A stretch of DNA of 64,000 nt from contig NZ_JADZAT010000031.1 of assembly GCF_020852455.1 (NCBI RefSeq), forward strand, positions 52,585 through 116,584, in the 5' to 3' direction. Numbering within the stretch: position 1 is the first letter of the stretch; every line of letters begins with the position of its first letter. Shown here one piece after another: positions 48,570-57,253 of this stretch. The notes under the pieces were generated by a model. The model saw only the letters and a program-made list of their open reading frames with translations, was not told the DNA's origin and ran no database searches. The position numbers were made by a program, and so were the translations under genes. This stretch comes from Novosphingobium sp. Lineage in GTDB: Bacteria; Pseudomonadota; Alphaproteobacteria; Sphingomonadales; Sphingomonadaceae.

Positions 48570-49307
48570 TCAGTCCTTCTTCTTCGCCTGCGCGCCAGAG
48601 GCAGACTGGACCCGAGCGCCGGAGTGACGCTCCCAAAGATCCGGCCTGCGTAACCGTGTATCGATCTCTGACTGGCTCTTGCGCCAGTTCGCGATCTTCG
48701 CATGATCCCCCGATCGCAGCACTTCAGGGATCGTGCGCCCTTCCCATTCCTGGGGTCGGGTATAGTGGGGATATTCCAAAAGGCCGTTCTCGAACGACTC
48801 TTCGGTCCCACTTGAAGCGGCGCCCATTACGCCGGGAAGCAGGCGAATGCAAGCGTCAAGCAGCATGATCGCCGCCGGCTCTCCGCCCGACAGCACGATG
48901 TCACCGACCGAGACCTCTTCCACGCCGCGTCCAGCGAAAATCCGCTCGTCGAACCCTTCGAACCGGCCGCACAGCACGATTGCCCCCGGCCCCGCCGCCA
49001 GTTCGCGCACGCGGGCCTGCGACAACGGCTTGCCGCGCGGGGTCATGGCCAGCACCGGAGCATCCGGATTGGCCGCGCGGGCATGGTCGATCGCGGCGGC
49101 CAGCACATCGACCCGCAGCACCATTCCGGCCCCGCCACCGGCGGGCGTGTCGTCGACAGTCTTGTGCTTGTCGATCGCGAAATCGCGGATCTGGACGGTG
49201 TCGAGGCTCCACTTGCCCTCCTCGCGCGCACGGCCGGCCAGGCTCAGGCCCAGCGGCCCGGGGAACATCTCGGGATAGAGCGTCAGAACGGTGGCGCGAA
49301 AGGTCAT
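48570..49307 (-). CDS. trmD: tRNA (guanine-37-N1)-methyltransferase TrmD
   Basis: TrmD methylates G37 next to the anticodon. The 245-residue SPOUT enzyme has [54 protein letters not shown] and the late [10 protein letters not shown]. It leads a two-gene unit with rplS. The rest of the usual operon (ffh-rpsP-rimM) lies upstream, beyond a divergent gene. Confidence 0.98.
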   Translation of the reverse strand: MTFRATVLTLYPEMFPGPLGLSLAGRAREEGKWSLDTVQIRDFAIDKHKTVDDTPAGGGAGMVLRVDVLAAAIDHARAANPDAPVLAMTPRGKPLSQARVRELAAGPGAIVLCGRFEGFDERIFAGRGVEEVSVGDIVLSGGEPAAIMLLDACIRLLPGVMGAASSGTEESFENGLLEYPHYTRPQEWEGRTIPEVLRSGDHAKIANWRKSQSEIDTRLRRPDLWERHSGARVQSASGAQAKKKD

Positions 49308-49387
49308 CGGCGCGGCCTTTCCCAGAATCCGCTGTTTTGCGCAAATGTTCTATTGCTTGCAGGGCCCGACGTTGCAAAGCTTGGGCG

Positions 49388-50248
49388 ATGGTACGGCGGA
49401 TTTTCCTGACATTGATCCTTGGTTCGGCCCTGGCCCTGCCAGCATTGGCCGAGGACATCGGTGAATGCCGCTTCAGCCGCGAAACGCTGACCTTTGCCGG
49501 CACCCCGCTGGAACAGGCCACCTGCCTGCTGCGCAAGGTCGAGCTGGGCGCGGTGCGCAAGGCCCAGCCGCTGCCGCCGGTGATCGTCCGCCTGATGACC
49601 CAGGGCGGCGCGCCCAGCGCTGATCAGCAGGCCGCAGCAATCGCCGCTTTCCCTGAACCCTATCGCAGCTATGCCGCGCAATATGCCCAGGCTCCGGTTT
49701 CACAGACCGAGGAAGGCCTGCCGCTGCTCTATTTCGTGATCCACGACACCAGTCACCCGTTCTACAAGCACGATCGCTTCCCCCAGAACCTCAACCGGAA
49801 CCTGACGGTCAACGATTTCACGCCATACATGAACCAGACCTTCGCCAAGGCACCGGTCGCGCACATCTTCCTGAACCGGGTCGGGCAGATCTGGGCCGGC
49901 CACGAATTCCAGGAACCCTGGCGCGCGACCAAGCTGGAAAGCCGCGTCGTGGGGTCGCGGGCACGCGGGCGGATGGTCCATATCGAAACCGTCCAGCCGC
50001 GCCGCTTCCTGCCCGGCGCCACCTCGCGCGCCTTTACCCATGGCCCCAGGCCCGGCTTTACCAAGCAGCAGTACCGCCAATTGGCCGCGCTCTACATCTA
50101 TGTCAGCGCGCGGGCCGGACGCTGGCTGATCCCGGCGCAGCACAACACCGTCGATACAACGATCCCCGACGCCCACGACGATCCGCAGAATTTCGACCTG
50201 AAACAGTTCGGGAAAGAGCTGGAGCGTTTGCTAAAATCACCAGCCTAG
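49388..50248 (+). CDS. Exported N-acetylmuramoyl-L-alanine amidase-like protein
   Basis: The 286-residue product (ATG at 49388) has a signal peptide (cleavage after ALAE near residue 22). The mature part resembles amidase_2 enzymes: FVIHDTSHPFYKHD, VAHIFLNRVGQIWAGHEF, and near the end HNTVDTTIPDAHDDPQNFDL, which could supply the zinc ligands. If so it trims murein stem peptides in the periplasm. It lies opposite to, and between, the two halves of the rimM/trmD cluster. The family is inferred from motif layout. Confidence 0.65.
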   Translation: MVRRIFLTLILGSALALPALAEDIGECRFSRETLTFAGTPLEQATCLLRKVELGAVRKAQPLPPVIVRLMTQGGAPSADQQAAAIAAFPEPYRSYAAQYAQAPVSQTEEGLPLLYFVIHDTSHPFYKHDRFPQNLNRNLTVNDFTPYMNQTFAKAPVAHIFLNRVGQIWAGHEFQEPWRATKLESRVVGSRARGRMVHIETVQPRRFLPGATSRAFTHGPRPGFTKQQYRQLAALYIYVSARAGRWLIPAQHNTVDTTIPDAHDDPQNFDLKQFGKELERLLKSPA

Positions 50249-50577
50249 TCAAAATCAGCGCTATCAGGCGGGGCGCCCTTGCCCCGCTGCGCCAGCATCG
50301 CCACCGGCAAACCGATTACCAGGGCGATGATCAGCGCCACCACCAACAGCGCCGCCACAGGTATCAGCAAGCTGGCATCGAAGCCGCCATAAGACGCACC
50401 GATCACCAATCCGATCATTGGCAAGGCCATCGGCAGGCAACCTGCAGCCCCGGCCGCGCTGAAAGTTTGCGATCGGTGGGACATTTCGGGAAACAGCCTG
50501 GGCAAGGTCGACGCCAGTATGAAGGCAATCGCTGCAGGAAGCAGGACCAGGATGAATAGGTAAATGATTGCGAGCAT
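50245..50577 (-). CDS. Small membrane protein of unknown function
   Basis: The 110-residue product has three hydrophobic helices (about 1-25, 45-63, 68-95) and a short acidic tail. It starts 17 bases after rimM, so is likely read with it, and its stop overlaps the convergent amidase-like gene by four bases. No family recognised. Confidence 0.65.
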   Translation of the reverse strand: MLAIIYLFILVLLPAAIAFILASTLPRLFPEMSHRSQTFSAAGAAGCLPMALPMIGLVIGASYGGFDASLLIPVAALLVVALIIALVIGLPVAMLAQRGKGAPPDSADFD

Positions 50578-50594
50578 CGCCGCAGACTAGCCGC

Positions 50595-51104
50595 TCAGTC
50601 CTGTTCGGCAAACACCGCAGTAATCACGATCCGTTCGCCATCCCATTCGGGTACGGCCTCGATCCGCATCGGCACCATGAATTTCTTGCCCGGCTTACCA
50701 TCTGCGGCCGGGCGCTCGATCTCGATCACGTCGCCCGCGCCGAAGTTTTCGACCGCGACGCAGGTACCGAGCACCTCGCCTTCGGTCGAGACTGCGGCCA
50801 GGCCGAGCAGGTCGGTGTGATAGTATTCGCCCTCGCCCAGCGGCGGCAGGGCGGCTCGGGGGACGGTGAGCGCGGTGCCGCGCAGCCTTTCGGCTGCGGT
50901 GCGGTCGGTCACTTCGGCAAAGCGGGCGATCGCCCCGCCCTTGCCATCGTCCTTGAGCTTGCTGAGCGTCAGGCTGGAATCGTTGAAGGCGCGGAACCGC
51001 CGGAGCGATTCCACGCCTTCACCGAACAGCTTGAGCCGGACCTCCCCGCTCACGCCGTGCGCGCCGGTGATGGCGGCCAGCGTGACGGGGCGATCGGTAG
51101 CCAA
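50595..51104 (-). CDS. rimM: Ribosome maturation factor RimM
   Basis: RimM helps assemble the head of the 30S subunit and binds S19. The 169-residue protein has VTLAAITGAHGVSGEVRLK, YYHTDLLGLAAVSTEGEVLG and the PRC-barrel end with KFMVPMRIEAV. It starts three bases after rpsP. Confidence 0.97.
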   Translation of the reverse strand: MATDRPVTLAAITGAHGVSGEVRLKLFGEGVESLRRFRAFNDSSLTLSKLKDDGKGGAIARFAEVTDRTAAERLRGTALTVPRAALPPLGEGEYYHTDLLGLAAVSTEGEVLGTCVAVENFGAGDVIEIERPAADGKPGKKFMVPMRIEAVPEWDGERIVITAVFAEQD

Positions 51105-51107
51105 GGC

Positions 51108-51686
51108 TTAGCCTTCGGCCTGTGCTTCACCGGCTTCAGCAGCCGGAGCTTCCTCGGCGGCAGCTTCTTCAGCCGGAGCGGCTGCTTCAGCGGCAGGTGC
51201 TTCTTCAGCGGCCGGGGCTTCTTCGGCCACGGCTTCCTCGGCAGCCGGAGCTTCGGCAGCGGGTTCTTCAGCAGCAGCTTCTTCAACCACGGGGGCGGCA
51301 GCAGCAGCGGCAGCAGCTTCCGCGGCTTCCTTGGCGGCTTCTTCAGCTTCGCGGGCCTTGTCAGCCTTTTCTTCGGCGCGGTCCTTGGCCTTCTGGCCCG
51401 GTTCACCCTTCTTCGGGTTCACGGTCGCGGCGCGTTCCTTGATCCCGGCCTTGTCGAGCATGCGGGCAACGCGGTCGGTCGGCTGCGCGCCGACGCCCAG
51501 CCAATAGCGGACGCGGTCTTCGACCAGACGGACGCGGTTTTCATCGTCCTTGGCCAGCAGCGGGTTGTAGGTGCCGACCTGCTCCAGGTACTTGCCGTCG
51601 CGCGGGCTGCGGCTGCTGGCGACGACGACCTTGTAATACGGGCGCTTCTTCGAGCCACCACGCGAAAGACGAAGAGAAACAGACAT
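51108..51686 (-). CDS. rpsP: 30S ribosomal protein S16 with long Ala/Glu tail
   Basis: The N-terminal ~85 residues are ordinary S16 ([48 protein letters not shown]). The protein is 192 residues because about 100 more, almost only Ala and Glu with some Pro and Lys, follow. The repetitive tail is encoded by GCTTCTTC-like repeats on the plus strand. Similar tails are, as I recall, common in sphingomonads. Confidence 0.97.
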   Translation of the reverse strand: MSVSLRLSRGGSKKRPYYKVVVASSRSPRDGKYLEQVGTYNPLLAKDDENRVRLVEDRVRYWLGVGAQPTDRVARMLDKAGIKERAATVNPKKGEPGQKAKDRAEEKADKAREAEEAAKEAAEAAAAAAAAPVVEEAAAEEPAAEAPAAEEAVAEEAPAAEEAPAAEAAAPAEEAAAEEAPAAEAGEAQAEG

Positions 51687-51726
51687 TTGAACTACCTTTC
51701 AAACAAAACAGATAAACAATTGAAAA

Positions 51727-53187
51727 CTACTTTTTGAGCAAATCATTGAGGTTGGAGGGCAAGCCGCCCTGTCCCGGACCACCCAGGCCCGGCAGTCCGC
51801 CGCCCCCGCCAAGTCCCGGCAGGCCGCCGGCGCCGCCCATTCCGCCGCCGCCGCCGAACATGCGCGCCAGGCCTTTGAGCCCGCCCATCTTCTTCAGCTT
51901 CTTCATCGCCCCGGCCATTTCCTGGTGCATCTTGAGCAGGCGGTTGACGTCCTGCACCTGCAGGCCCGCGCCCTTGGCGATCCGGATCTTGCGCTTGGCG
52001 TTGAGCAGTTCGGGCCGCGCGCGTTCTTTGGGGGTCATCGAGCCGATCAGCGCCTCAAGGTGGATCAGCACCTTGTCGTCCATGCCGCTGGCGTCCATCG
52101 CCGCCTTGGCCTTCTTCATCCCCGGCAGCATCCCGGCCAGCGCGCCGATCCCGCCCATCTTGCGCATGTTGCGGAACTGGCCGGCCATGTCGTTCATGTC
52201 GAACTGGCCCTTGGCCATGCGTTCGGCCATGCGCTCGGCATCTTCCTGCTCGATCGCCTGGGCGGCGCGCTCGACGATCGAGACGACATCGCCCATGCCC
52301 AGAATCCGCCCGGCGACCCGCGAGGGGTCAAAGCGTTCCAGCGCATCAAGCTTTTCACCGGTACCGGCGAACTTGATCGGCTTGCCGGTGACCGCGCGCA
52401 TCGACAGCGCCGCACCGCCGCGCGCATCGCCGTCCATCCGGGTCAGCACCACGCCGGTCAGCGGGACCTGCGCGGTAAAGGCCTGCGCCACGTTGACTGC
52501 ATCCTGGCCGGTCAGCGAATCGACCACCAGCAGCACTTCCTTGGGCGCCGAAATGCCGGCCACGGCCTGCATTTCGTCCATCAGCTGCTGATCGACGTGG
52601 AGCCGGCCCGCGGTATCGAGCAGCAGGACATCGACCGCCTGCAGCTTGGCCGATTGCAGCGCGCGGGTCGCGATCTCGGTCGGTTGCTGGCCGGCAATGA
52701 TCGGCAGCGTCGCCACCTCGACCTGTTCGCCCAGCACGCGCAGCTGTTCCTGGGCAGCGGGGCGATTGACGTCGAGCGACGCCATCAGCACCTTCTTGCC
52801 CTGCTTTTCCTTGAGCAGCTTGCCCAGCTTGGCGGTGGTGGTGGTCTTGCCCGAACCCTGCAGGCCGACCATCATGATCACCACCGGCGGGGTGGCGGCA
52901 AGGTCCAGCTCGGCGGGCGAATCGCCGCCCAGCATCTCGACCAGCGCATCGTTGACGATCTTGACGACCTGCTGGCCCGGCGTGACCGAGCGCAGCACGT
53001 TCTGCCCCACGGAAGCTTCGGTTACCTGGTCGATGAAGCGGCGGACCACCGGCAGCGCAACGTCGGCTTCCAGCAGCGCGATGCGTACTTCGCGCATGGC
53101 ATCGCGAACGTCCTGCTCCTTGAGCGCGCCGCGCCCCTTGAGCCGGTCGAAGACATTGCCGAGCCGATCGGACAGTGCGTCGAACAT
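51727..53187 (-). CDS. ffh: Signal recognition particle protein Ffh
   Basis: Ffh binds 4.5S RNA and signal sequences to direct proteins to the membrane. The 486-residue GTPase has P-loop GLQGSGKTTTTAKLG, DTAGRLHVD, TRMDGDARGGAALS and a Met-rich M domain with a Gly-rich end (GGGGGMGGAGGLPGLGG). It heads the ffh-rpsP-rimM unit. Confidence 0.98.
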   Translation of the reverse strand: MFDALSDRLGNVFDRLKGRGALKEQDVRDAMREVRIALLEADVALPVVRRFIDQVTEASVGQNVLRSVTPGQQVVKIVNDALVEMLGGDSPAELDLAATPPVVIMMVGLQGSGKTTTTAKLGKLLKEKQGKKVLMASLDVNRPAAQEQLRVLGEQVEVATLPIIAGQQPTEIATRALQSAKLQAVDVLLLDTAGRLHVDQQLMDEMQAVAGISAPKEVLLVVDSLTGQDAVNVAQAFTAQVPLTGVVLTRMDGDARGGAALSMRAVTGKPIKFAGTGEKLDALERFDPSRVAGRILGMGDVVSIVERAAQAIEQEDAERMAERMAKGQFDMNDMAGQFRNMRKMGGIGALAGMLPGMKKAKAAMDASGMDDKVLIHLEALIGSMTPKERARPELLNAKRKIRIAKGAGLQVQDVNRLLKMHQEMAGAMKKLKKMGGLKGLARMFGGGGGMGGAGGLPGLGGGGGLPGLGGPGQGGLPSNLNDLLKK

Positions 53188-53274
53188 TCGCCTAACTACT
53201 CCAAAACGCGAAAAACGCCGGTGGACGAAACCTCGTCAACCAGCGTGTAAATCAGGTACTCAAATCGTCCGGAA

Positions 53275-53350
53275 TGGTGGAGCCTAGCGGGATCGAACCG
53301 CTGACCTCCTGCATGCCATGCAGGCGCTCTCCCAGCTGAGCTAAGGCCCC
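53275..53350 (-). tRNA. tRNA-Ala (anticodon GGC)
   Basis: The minus strand folds into a 76-base cloverleaf: acceptor GGGGCCT/AGGCTCC, D arm GCTC/GAGC, anticodon stem CCTGC/GCAGG with loop ATGGCAT (anticodon GGC), T arm AGCGG-TTCGATC-CCGCT, discriminator A and encoded CCA. Confidence 0.97.
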
Positions 53351-53400
53351 TTACCAATCCATTCGGCCAGCCCTGGGAGGCCAACCACCCTCGCTTCATC

Positions 53401-53435
53401 CGCGAGAGGCCGCCCCTCTAGTGGCGGCCTTCGCG
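53401..53435 (-). terminator. Hairpin downstream of the TIGR02300 gene
   Basis: CGCGA-G-AGGCCGCC and GGCGGCCT-TCGCG form a stem of about 13 pairs around an eight-base loop, 12 bases after the stop. There is no T-tract, so it may end transcription inefficiently or only protect the 3' end. Confidence 0.45.
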
Positions 53436-53447
53436 AATGGCAAGACC

Positions 53448-53768
53448 CTAATTGTCGTCGCCGTCACCATCGGCATCGACGCCGACCCCAAGGTCGTCAT
53501 CGCCGCCCAGATCGACGTCGTTGTCCGGCGAATCGCCGTCTTCATCGATATCCAGATCGCTGTCGGCCAGATCGGCATCCTCAACCACTTCGGCCTTTTC
53601 CTTCTGAATTTCTTCATAGGGAATCGGCTGCTTCGACTTGAGCACCGGATCGGGATGCCAGGCATAGCCGCATTCGATGCAAGTGACGGGATCGCCCTTG
53701 CCCAGATCGTAAAAGCGGGTGCCGCATTTCGGGCAGCCGTGCTTGGCGCCCCATTCAGCCTTGACCAT
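53448..53768 (-). CDS. TIGR02300 family protein: zinc ribbon with acidic tail
   Basis: The 106-residue product (ATG at 53768) begins MVKAEWGAKHGCPKCGTRFY and has a second Cys pair, TCIECGYAW, forming a four-Cys zinc ribbon. The FYDLGKGDPV stretch is the family signature (FYDLN). The last 45 residues are mainly Asp and Gly. Found widely in alphaproteobacteria; function unknown. Divergent from aroA. Confidence 0.9.
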   Translation of the reverse strand: MVKAEWGAKHGCPKCGTRFYDLGKGDPVTCIECGYAWHPDPVLKSKQPIPYEEIQKEKAEVVEDADLADSDLDIDEDGDSPDNDVDLGGDDDLGVGVDADGDGDDN

Positions 53769-53919
53769 ACAATTCCTCACTAGCGCCGCCCCGGTGGGGC
53801 CGCGAAAAATCGCTAAATACGTATTGGGAGCGCATTGCGCCAGTCCCAGCGCGGGCGCGCCTTGCCATAGCGCGAAGGCGCTGTCAAAAGCCGCGCGCAT
53901 TTTCACCGAAAGCCCGCAC

Positions 53920-55260
53920 GTGTCAGCCCCTGCAAACTCTGCCCCCACCCCGCGCCGGTTCATGCCCTCGGGCCCGCTGAAGGGCGAGATTCGCGTGCCC
54001 GGTGACAAGTCGATCAGCCATCGCTCGATCATGCTGGGCGCGCTGGCGGTGGGCGAAACCCGGGTCACCGGCCTGCTTGAGGGCGAGGACGTGCTGGCCA
54101 CCGCCGCGGCGATGCGGGCGATGGGGGCGCAAGTCGAACGCACCGGCGAAGGCGCCTGGTCGGTCCTTGGCGTCGGTGTGGGCGCGCTGCTGCAGCCCGA
54201 AGCGCCGCTCGACATGGGCAATTCCGGCACTTCAACCCGGCTGCTGATGGGCCTGGTCGCGACCCACGCGATCGAAACGCGCTTCTTCGGCGATGCCAGC
54301 CTGTCCAAGCGGCCGATGGGCCGGGTGATCGAACCGCTCAGCCAGATGGGCGCGGCGTTCGAAGCATCCGAAGGCGGCCGCCTGCCGCTGACCGTGCGCG
54401 GCGCCAATCCCGCCGTGCCGATCGAATACCGCCTGCCGGTCGCCTCGGCCCAGGTGAAAAGCGCAGTGCTGCTGGCCGGGCTCAACACGCCGGGGATCAC
54501 CACGGTGATCGAACCGGTGCCGACCCGCGACCATAGCGAACGCATGCTGCGCGGTTTCGGGGCCGAACTGGACGTCGAGGAGATCGGCGGCGAGCGCGTG
54601 ATCCGCGTTCGCGGCGAGGCCGAGCTGCGCCCGCAGGTGATCGAAGTGCCCGGCGATCCCAGCTCTGCCGCCTTCTTCATGGTCGCGGCGCTGGTGGTGC
54701 CGGACAGCGAGCTGCTGATCCGCAATGTCGGGCTCAACCCCACCCGCGCCGGGCTGGTCCACGTGCTACGCCAGATGGGCGGCAGCATCACGGAAGTGAA
54801 CCCGCGCGAAGTCGGCGGCGAGCCGGTGGCCGACCTGCTGGTCCGGCACTCGCCGCTCAAGGGGATCGCGGTCGATCCGGCCGTGGTGCCCAGCATGGTC
54901 GATGAATTCCCGGTGCTGTTCGTCGCCGCCGCGCTGGCCGAGGGGACCACGGTCTGCACGGGCCTGGAGGAGCTGCGCGTCAAGGAATCGGACCGCATTT
55001 CGGTAATGGCCGCCGCACTGACCGGCGCCGGGGCCAGCGTGACTGAAACCGAGGACGGCCTGACCATCCACGGCAGCGGAGGCGCGCCCTTGCGCGGCAG
55101 CGCCAATTCGCGGGTCAAGACCCACCTCGATCACCGCATTGCGATGAGCATGGCGGTGGCCGGCCTGGCCAGCAAAGACGGGGTGGAGGTGGACGACACC
55201 CGCCCGATCGCCACGAGCTTTCCGCAGTTCGAAGCCCTACTGGATGGAGCAACGCAATGA
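53920..55260 (+). CDS. aroA: 3-phosphoshikimate 1-carboxyvinyltransferase (EPSP synthase), class II type
   Basis: AroA joins shikimate 3-phosphate and PEP in the chorismate pathway. From the GTG at 53920 (chosen because APTPRRF-type starts are usual in relatives) the product is 446 residues. Motifs: PGDKSISHRS, LLEGEDVLAT, GDASLSKRPMGRVIEPL, ASAQVKSAVLLAGLNTPGIT, GLEELRVKESDRIS and HLDHRIAMS. These match the CP4-like class II rather than the E. coli class I enzyme. Gly103 in GNSGTSTR occupies the position that is Ala in glyphosate-tolerant CP4. It overlaps the next gene by four bases. Confidence 0.96.
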   Translation: MSAPANSAPTPRRFMPSGPLKGEIRVPGDKSISHRSIMLGALAVGETRVTGLLEGEDVLATAAAMRAMGAQVERTGEGAWSVLGVGVGALLQPEAPLDMGNSGTSTRLLMGLVATHAIETRFFGDASLSKRPMGRVIEPLSQMGAAFEASEGGRLPLTVRGANPAVPIEYRLPVASAQVKSAVLLAGLNTPGITTVIEPVPTRDHSERMLRGFGAELDVEEIGGERVIRVRGEAELRPQVIEVPGDPSSAAFFMVAALVVPDSELLIRNVGLNPTRAGLVHVLRQMGGSITEVNPREVGGEPVADLLVRHSPLKGIAVDPAVVPSMVDEFPVLFVAAALAEGTTVCTGLEELRVKESDRISVMAAALTGAGASVTETEDGLTIHGSGGAPLRGSANSRVKTHLDHRIAMSMAVAGLASKDGVEVDDTRPIATSFPQFEALLDGATQ

Positions 55261-55475
55261 ACCGGCAACTGCTGTGGACTTTTGCCCTGATGGCGGCCGC
55301 ATCGCTCGCTGTCTGGGGTTACAACGGCTTCCCCGCAGTCAGCCCTGCGCGACTGGGACTGGCCGCCGCCTTCCTGGTGGTGGCCTCGTTCATGGTCTGG
55401 CTGCGCTGGGACTATGCGCCAAGGATTGGGCGGGAACGGCTGAAACAGCGGATCGACCAGACCAAAGGGTCTTAA
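55257..55475 (+). CDS. Small two-helix membrane protein
   Basis: The 72-residue product has two hydrophobic helices (about 5-22 and 31-50) and a basic C-terminus (RIGRERLKQRIDQTK). Its ATG overlaps the aroA stop (ATGA), so it is translated with aroA. No family recognised. Confidence 0.7.
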   Translation: MNRQLLWTFALMAAASLAVWGYNGFPAVSPARLGLAAAFLVVASFMVWLRWDYAPRIGRERLKQRIDQTKGS

Positions 55476-55582
55476 TCCTGACCTTCCGCATCGGCGCGGC
55501 GTGAAGGCCCGGCCATTCAGCAAGGGTAAAGCCGCCGCCGCGTGAAAGCGGATGATCGGATCATGACGATAGGGGTGCATCC

Positions 55583-56161
55583 ATGGATACCAAAAGGCTT
55601 GCGGCAACTTTCCTGCTTTCCGCAGCACTGATCGCCACCAGCCAGCCCGGCGTCGCAGCGCAAGCCGCGGACGCTGCCGACAGCGAAGATGTGGGCCGCC
55701 CGATCCGCACCGATGAAATCGAAGAGCGGGCCGATACCAGCTTTTCCGCCTACCTGCTGGGTGAAGAGGCGCTGGGCCTTCGGAAGCAGGGCTTCACACT
55801 GGTTGACGCGGACTGCGCCAAATCCGGCGACGGCTGCGTGTGGCGCGATCCTGATGGCGTGCTGCACTATCTGGATGCCGACAACATGCTGATGTCCAAG
55901 GCTGTGGTTGCCGAGGACTTTGCCGGTCGCCCGATTGCGGCGCTGGGGATCGGCACGGCCCGTGACCGGGCCACCGTGCTCAAGAATGCCAGCCGTCATC
56001 TGCTGGGGGCAGAACCTGGCTGCCTGGAGGCAGGTGCCGCCGGCGAAGGCGACGGGATTGCCTCCTGCACTTACGAATTCTCGAAAATCAGGGTCAAATT
56101 GCTGTTCGGCAGCGCCAACCAGCTGCTCCGCGCCGACCTCTACCAGGTCGGCGGGATTTGA
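55583..56161 (+). CDS. Exported protein of unknown function
   Basis: The 192-residue product has a signal peptide (MDTKRLAATFLLSAALIATS, cleavage after VAA near 26) and a mature domain with four cysteines in two likely pairs (CAKSGDGC, then CLEA and CTYE). No family recognised. It precedes cmk by 32 bases. Confidence 0.72.
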   Translation: MDTKRLAATFLLSAALIATSQPGVAAQAADAADSEDVGRPIRTDEIEERADTSFSAYLLGEEALGLRKQGFTLVDADCAKSGDGCVWRDPDGVLHYLDADNMLMSKAVVAEDFAGRPIAALGIGTARDRATVLKNASRHLLGAEPGCLEAGAAGEGDGIASCTYEFSKIRVKLLFGSANQLLRADLYQVGGI

Positions 56162-56193
56162 CGGGCCGAACCAAACTGCCCTAGTTTCCGGTC

Positions 56194-56823
56194 ATGATTA
56201 TCGCCGTTGACGGCCCCACCGCCTCGGGCAAGGGCACCATTGCCAAGGCGCTGGCCGCGCATTTTGGCCTGCCGCACCTGGATACCGGGCTGCTCTATCG
56301 CGCAGTCGGGCGGCAGTGCGCGCTCAGCCACGGCAATGCCGACGATCCGCTCGACGCGCTGGCCGCCTGCGACTTTCCTGACAGCCTGCTCGATGATCCC
56401 GAACTGCGCAGCGAAGCCAGCGGCGGCCTGGCCAGCCGGGTTTCGGTTCACCCGGACGTGCGCCAGGCGCTGTATGAGCGCCAGCGCAAATTTGCCCTGC
56501 AGCCGGGCGGCGCGGTGCTTGATGGGCGCGATATCGGCACGGTGATCGCGCCCGAAGCAGCGGTAAAGCTGTTCGTGGTCGCCTCGGTCCCCGCCCGGGC
56601 CGAGCGCCGCTTCAGGGAAATGCAGGCCCAGGGCCGCGCGGTCAGCCTGGCCGAGATTGCCGCCGATCTTGAAGCGCGCGACCAGCGCGACCGGACCCGC
56701 GCCGAAGCGCCATTGATCGCCGCCAGTGATGCCGTGCTGCTCGACACCAGCGATCTTGGCCGCGACGAGGCGATCGCGGCCGCGATCCGGATCGCGGCGG
56801 CGCGCCAGACCAGCAAGGACTAG
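56194..56823 (+). CDS. cmk: Cytidylate kinase
   Basis: Cmk phosphorylates CMP and dCMP. The 209-residue protein has the P-loop VDGPTASGKGTIAKALA, HLDTGLLYRAVGRQ, LDGRDIGTVIAPEA and ARDQRDRTRAEAPL. In many proteobacteria aroA-cmk-rpsA is one cluster; here extra genes lie on both sides of cmk. Confidence 0.97.
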   Translation: MIIAVDGPTASGKGTIAKALAAHFGLPHLDTGLLYRAVGRQCALSHGNADDPLDALAACDFPDSLLDDPELRSEASGGLASRVSVHPDVRQALYERQRKFALQPGGAVLDGRDIGTVIAPEAAVKLFVVASVPARAERRFREMQAQGRAVSLAEIAADLEARDQRDRTRAEAPLIAASDAVLLDTSDLGRDEAIAAAIRIAAARQTSKD

Positions 56824-56829
56824 CCTGCG

Positions 56830-57171
56830 ATGCGCATGATCGACCCGGCAGCGCCGATTACCGAACCGGCCAGCCCGCCAGACGAGCGGCTGCTCGCGGG
56901 CCGCCCGGTTGGAACCGCGCGAACCGACTTCGAATCGCCCGATGGGCGCTTTTCAGCCGGGGTATGGACCTGCACTCCCGGCCGCTGGCGGATCGCCTAC
57001 GACTAGAACGAATATTGCCGGATCCTGTCGGGCAAAGGCGCAGTGGTGGCCGCCGATGGAACCGTGCGCCCGATCGGTCCGGGGGATGAATTCGTGATCC
57101 CGGCCGGCTTCAGCGGCGAATGGCTGGTTGAGGAAACCATGACCAAGACCTGGGTCATCGCCCTGCCCTGA
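56830..57171 (+). pseudogene. Cupin-domain (DUF861-like) gene broken by one amber codon
   Basis: Reading from the ATG at 56830, the frame continues for 113 codons apart from a single TAG at 57004-57006. Before it: PDGRFSAGVWTCTPGRWRIA and YD; after it: NEYCRILSGKGAVV, GPGDEFVIPAGFSGEWLVEE and TKTWVIALP. The join matches the cupin pattern in which YD is followed by Glu (E-NEYC), so GAG to TAG by one change is the simplest history. Both halves keep the frame and codon use, which suggests recent loss, or a base-call error. Confidence 0.8.
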
Positions 57172-57214
57172 TGCGCCTGCCCTGATGCGCCTGCCCTGAT
57201 GCGCCTGCCCTGAT
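57166..57214. repeat. 14-base tandem repeat
   Basis: CCCTGATGCGCCTG occurs three times in a row (57166, 57180, 57194) followed by seven matching bases. The first copy spans the stop codon of the broken cupin gene; the array lies in the gap before the cytochrome gene. Confidence 0.9.
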
Positions 57215-57253
57215 CCGGTTGCCCCGGCCGGGCTCTCGATGGTAGGACAAGCC

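Noticed and set aside
49312..49387. An insertion sequence at the break between trmD and rimM
   Set aside because: No terminal repeats, transposase remnant or target duplication was found around the divergent amidase-like gene.
53448..55118. A 556-codon minus-strand frame covering the TIGR02300 gene and the complement of aroA
   Set aside because: Only its last 106 codons (from the ATG at 53768) form a real gene. The rest is antisense to aroA and Ser/Arg-rich.
57004..57006. TAG in the cupin gene as a pyrrolysine codon or programmed readthrough
   Set aside because: No context for pyrrolysine use in this lineage is visible, and the amino acid expected at that place in cupins is Glu, one base from TAG. 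A nonsense mutation or base-call error is simpler.
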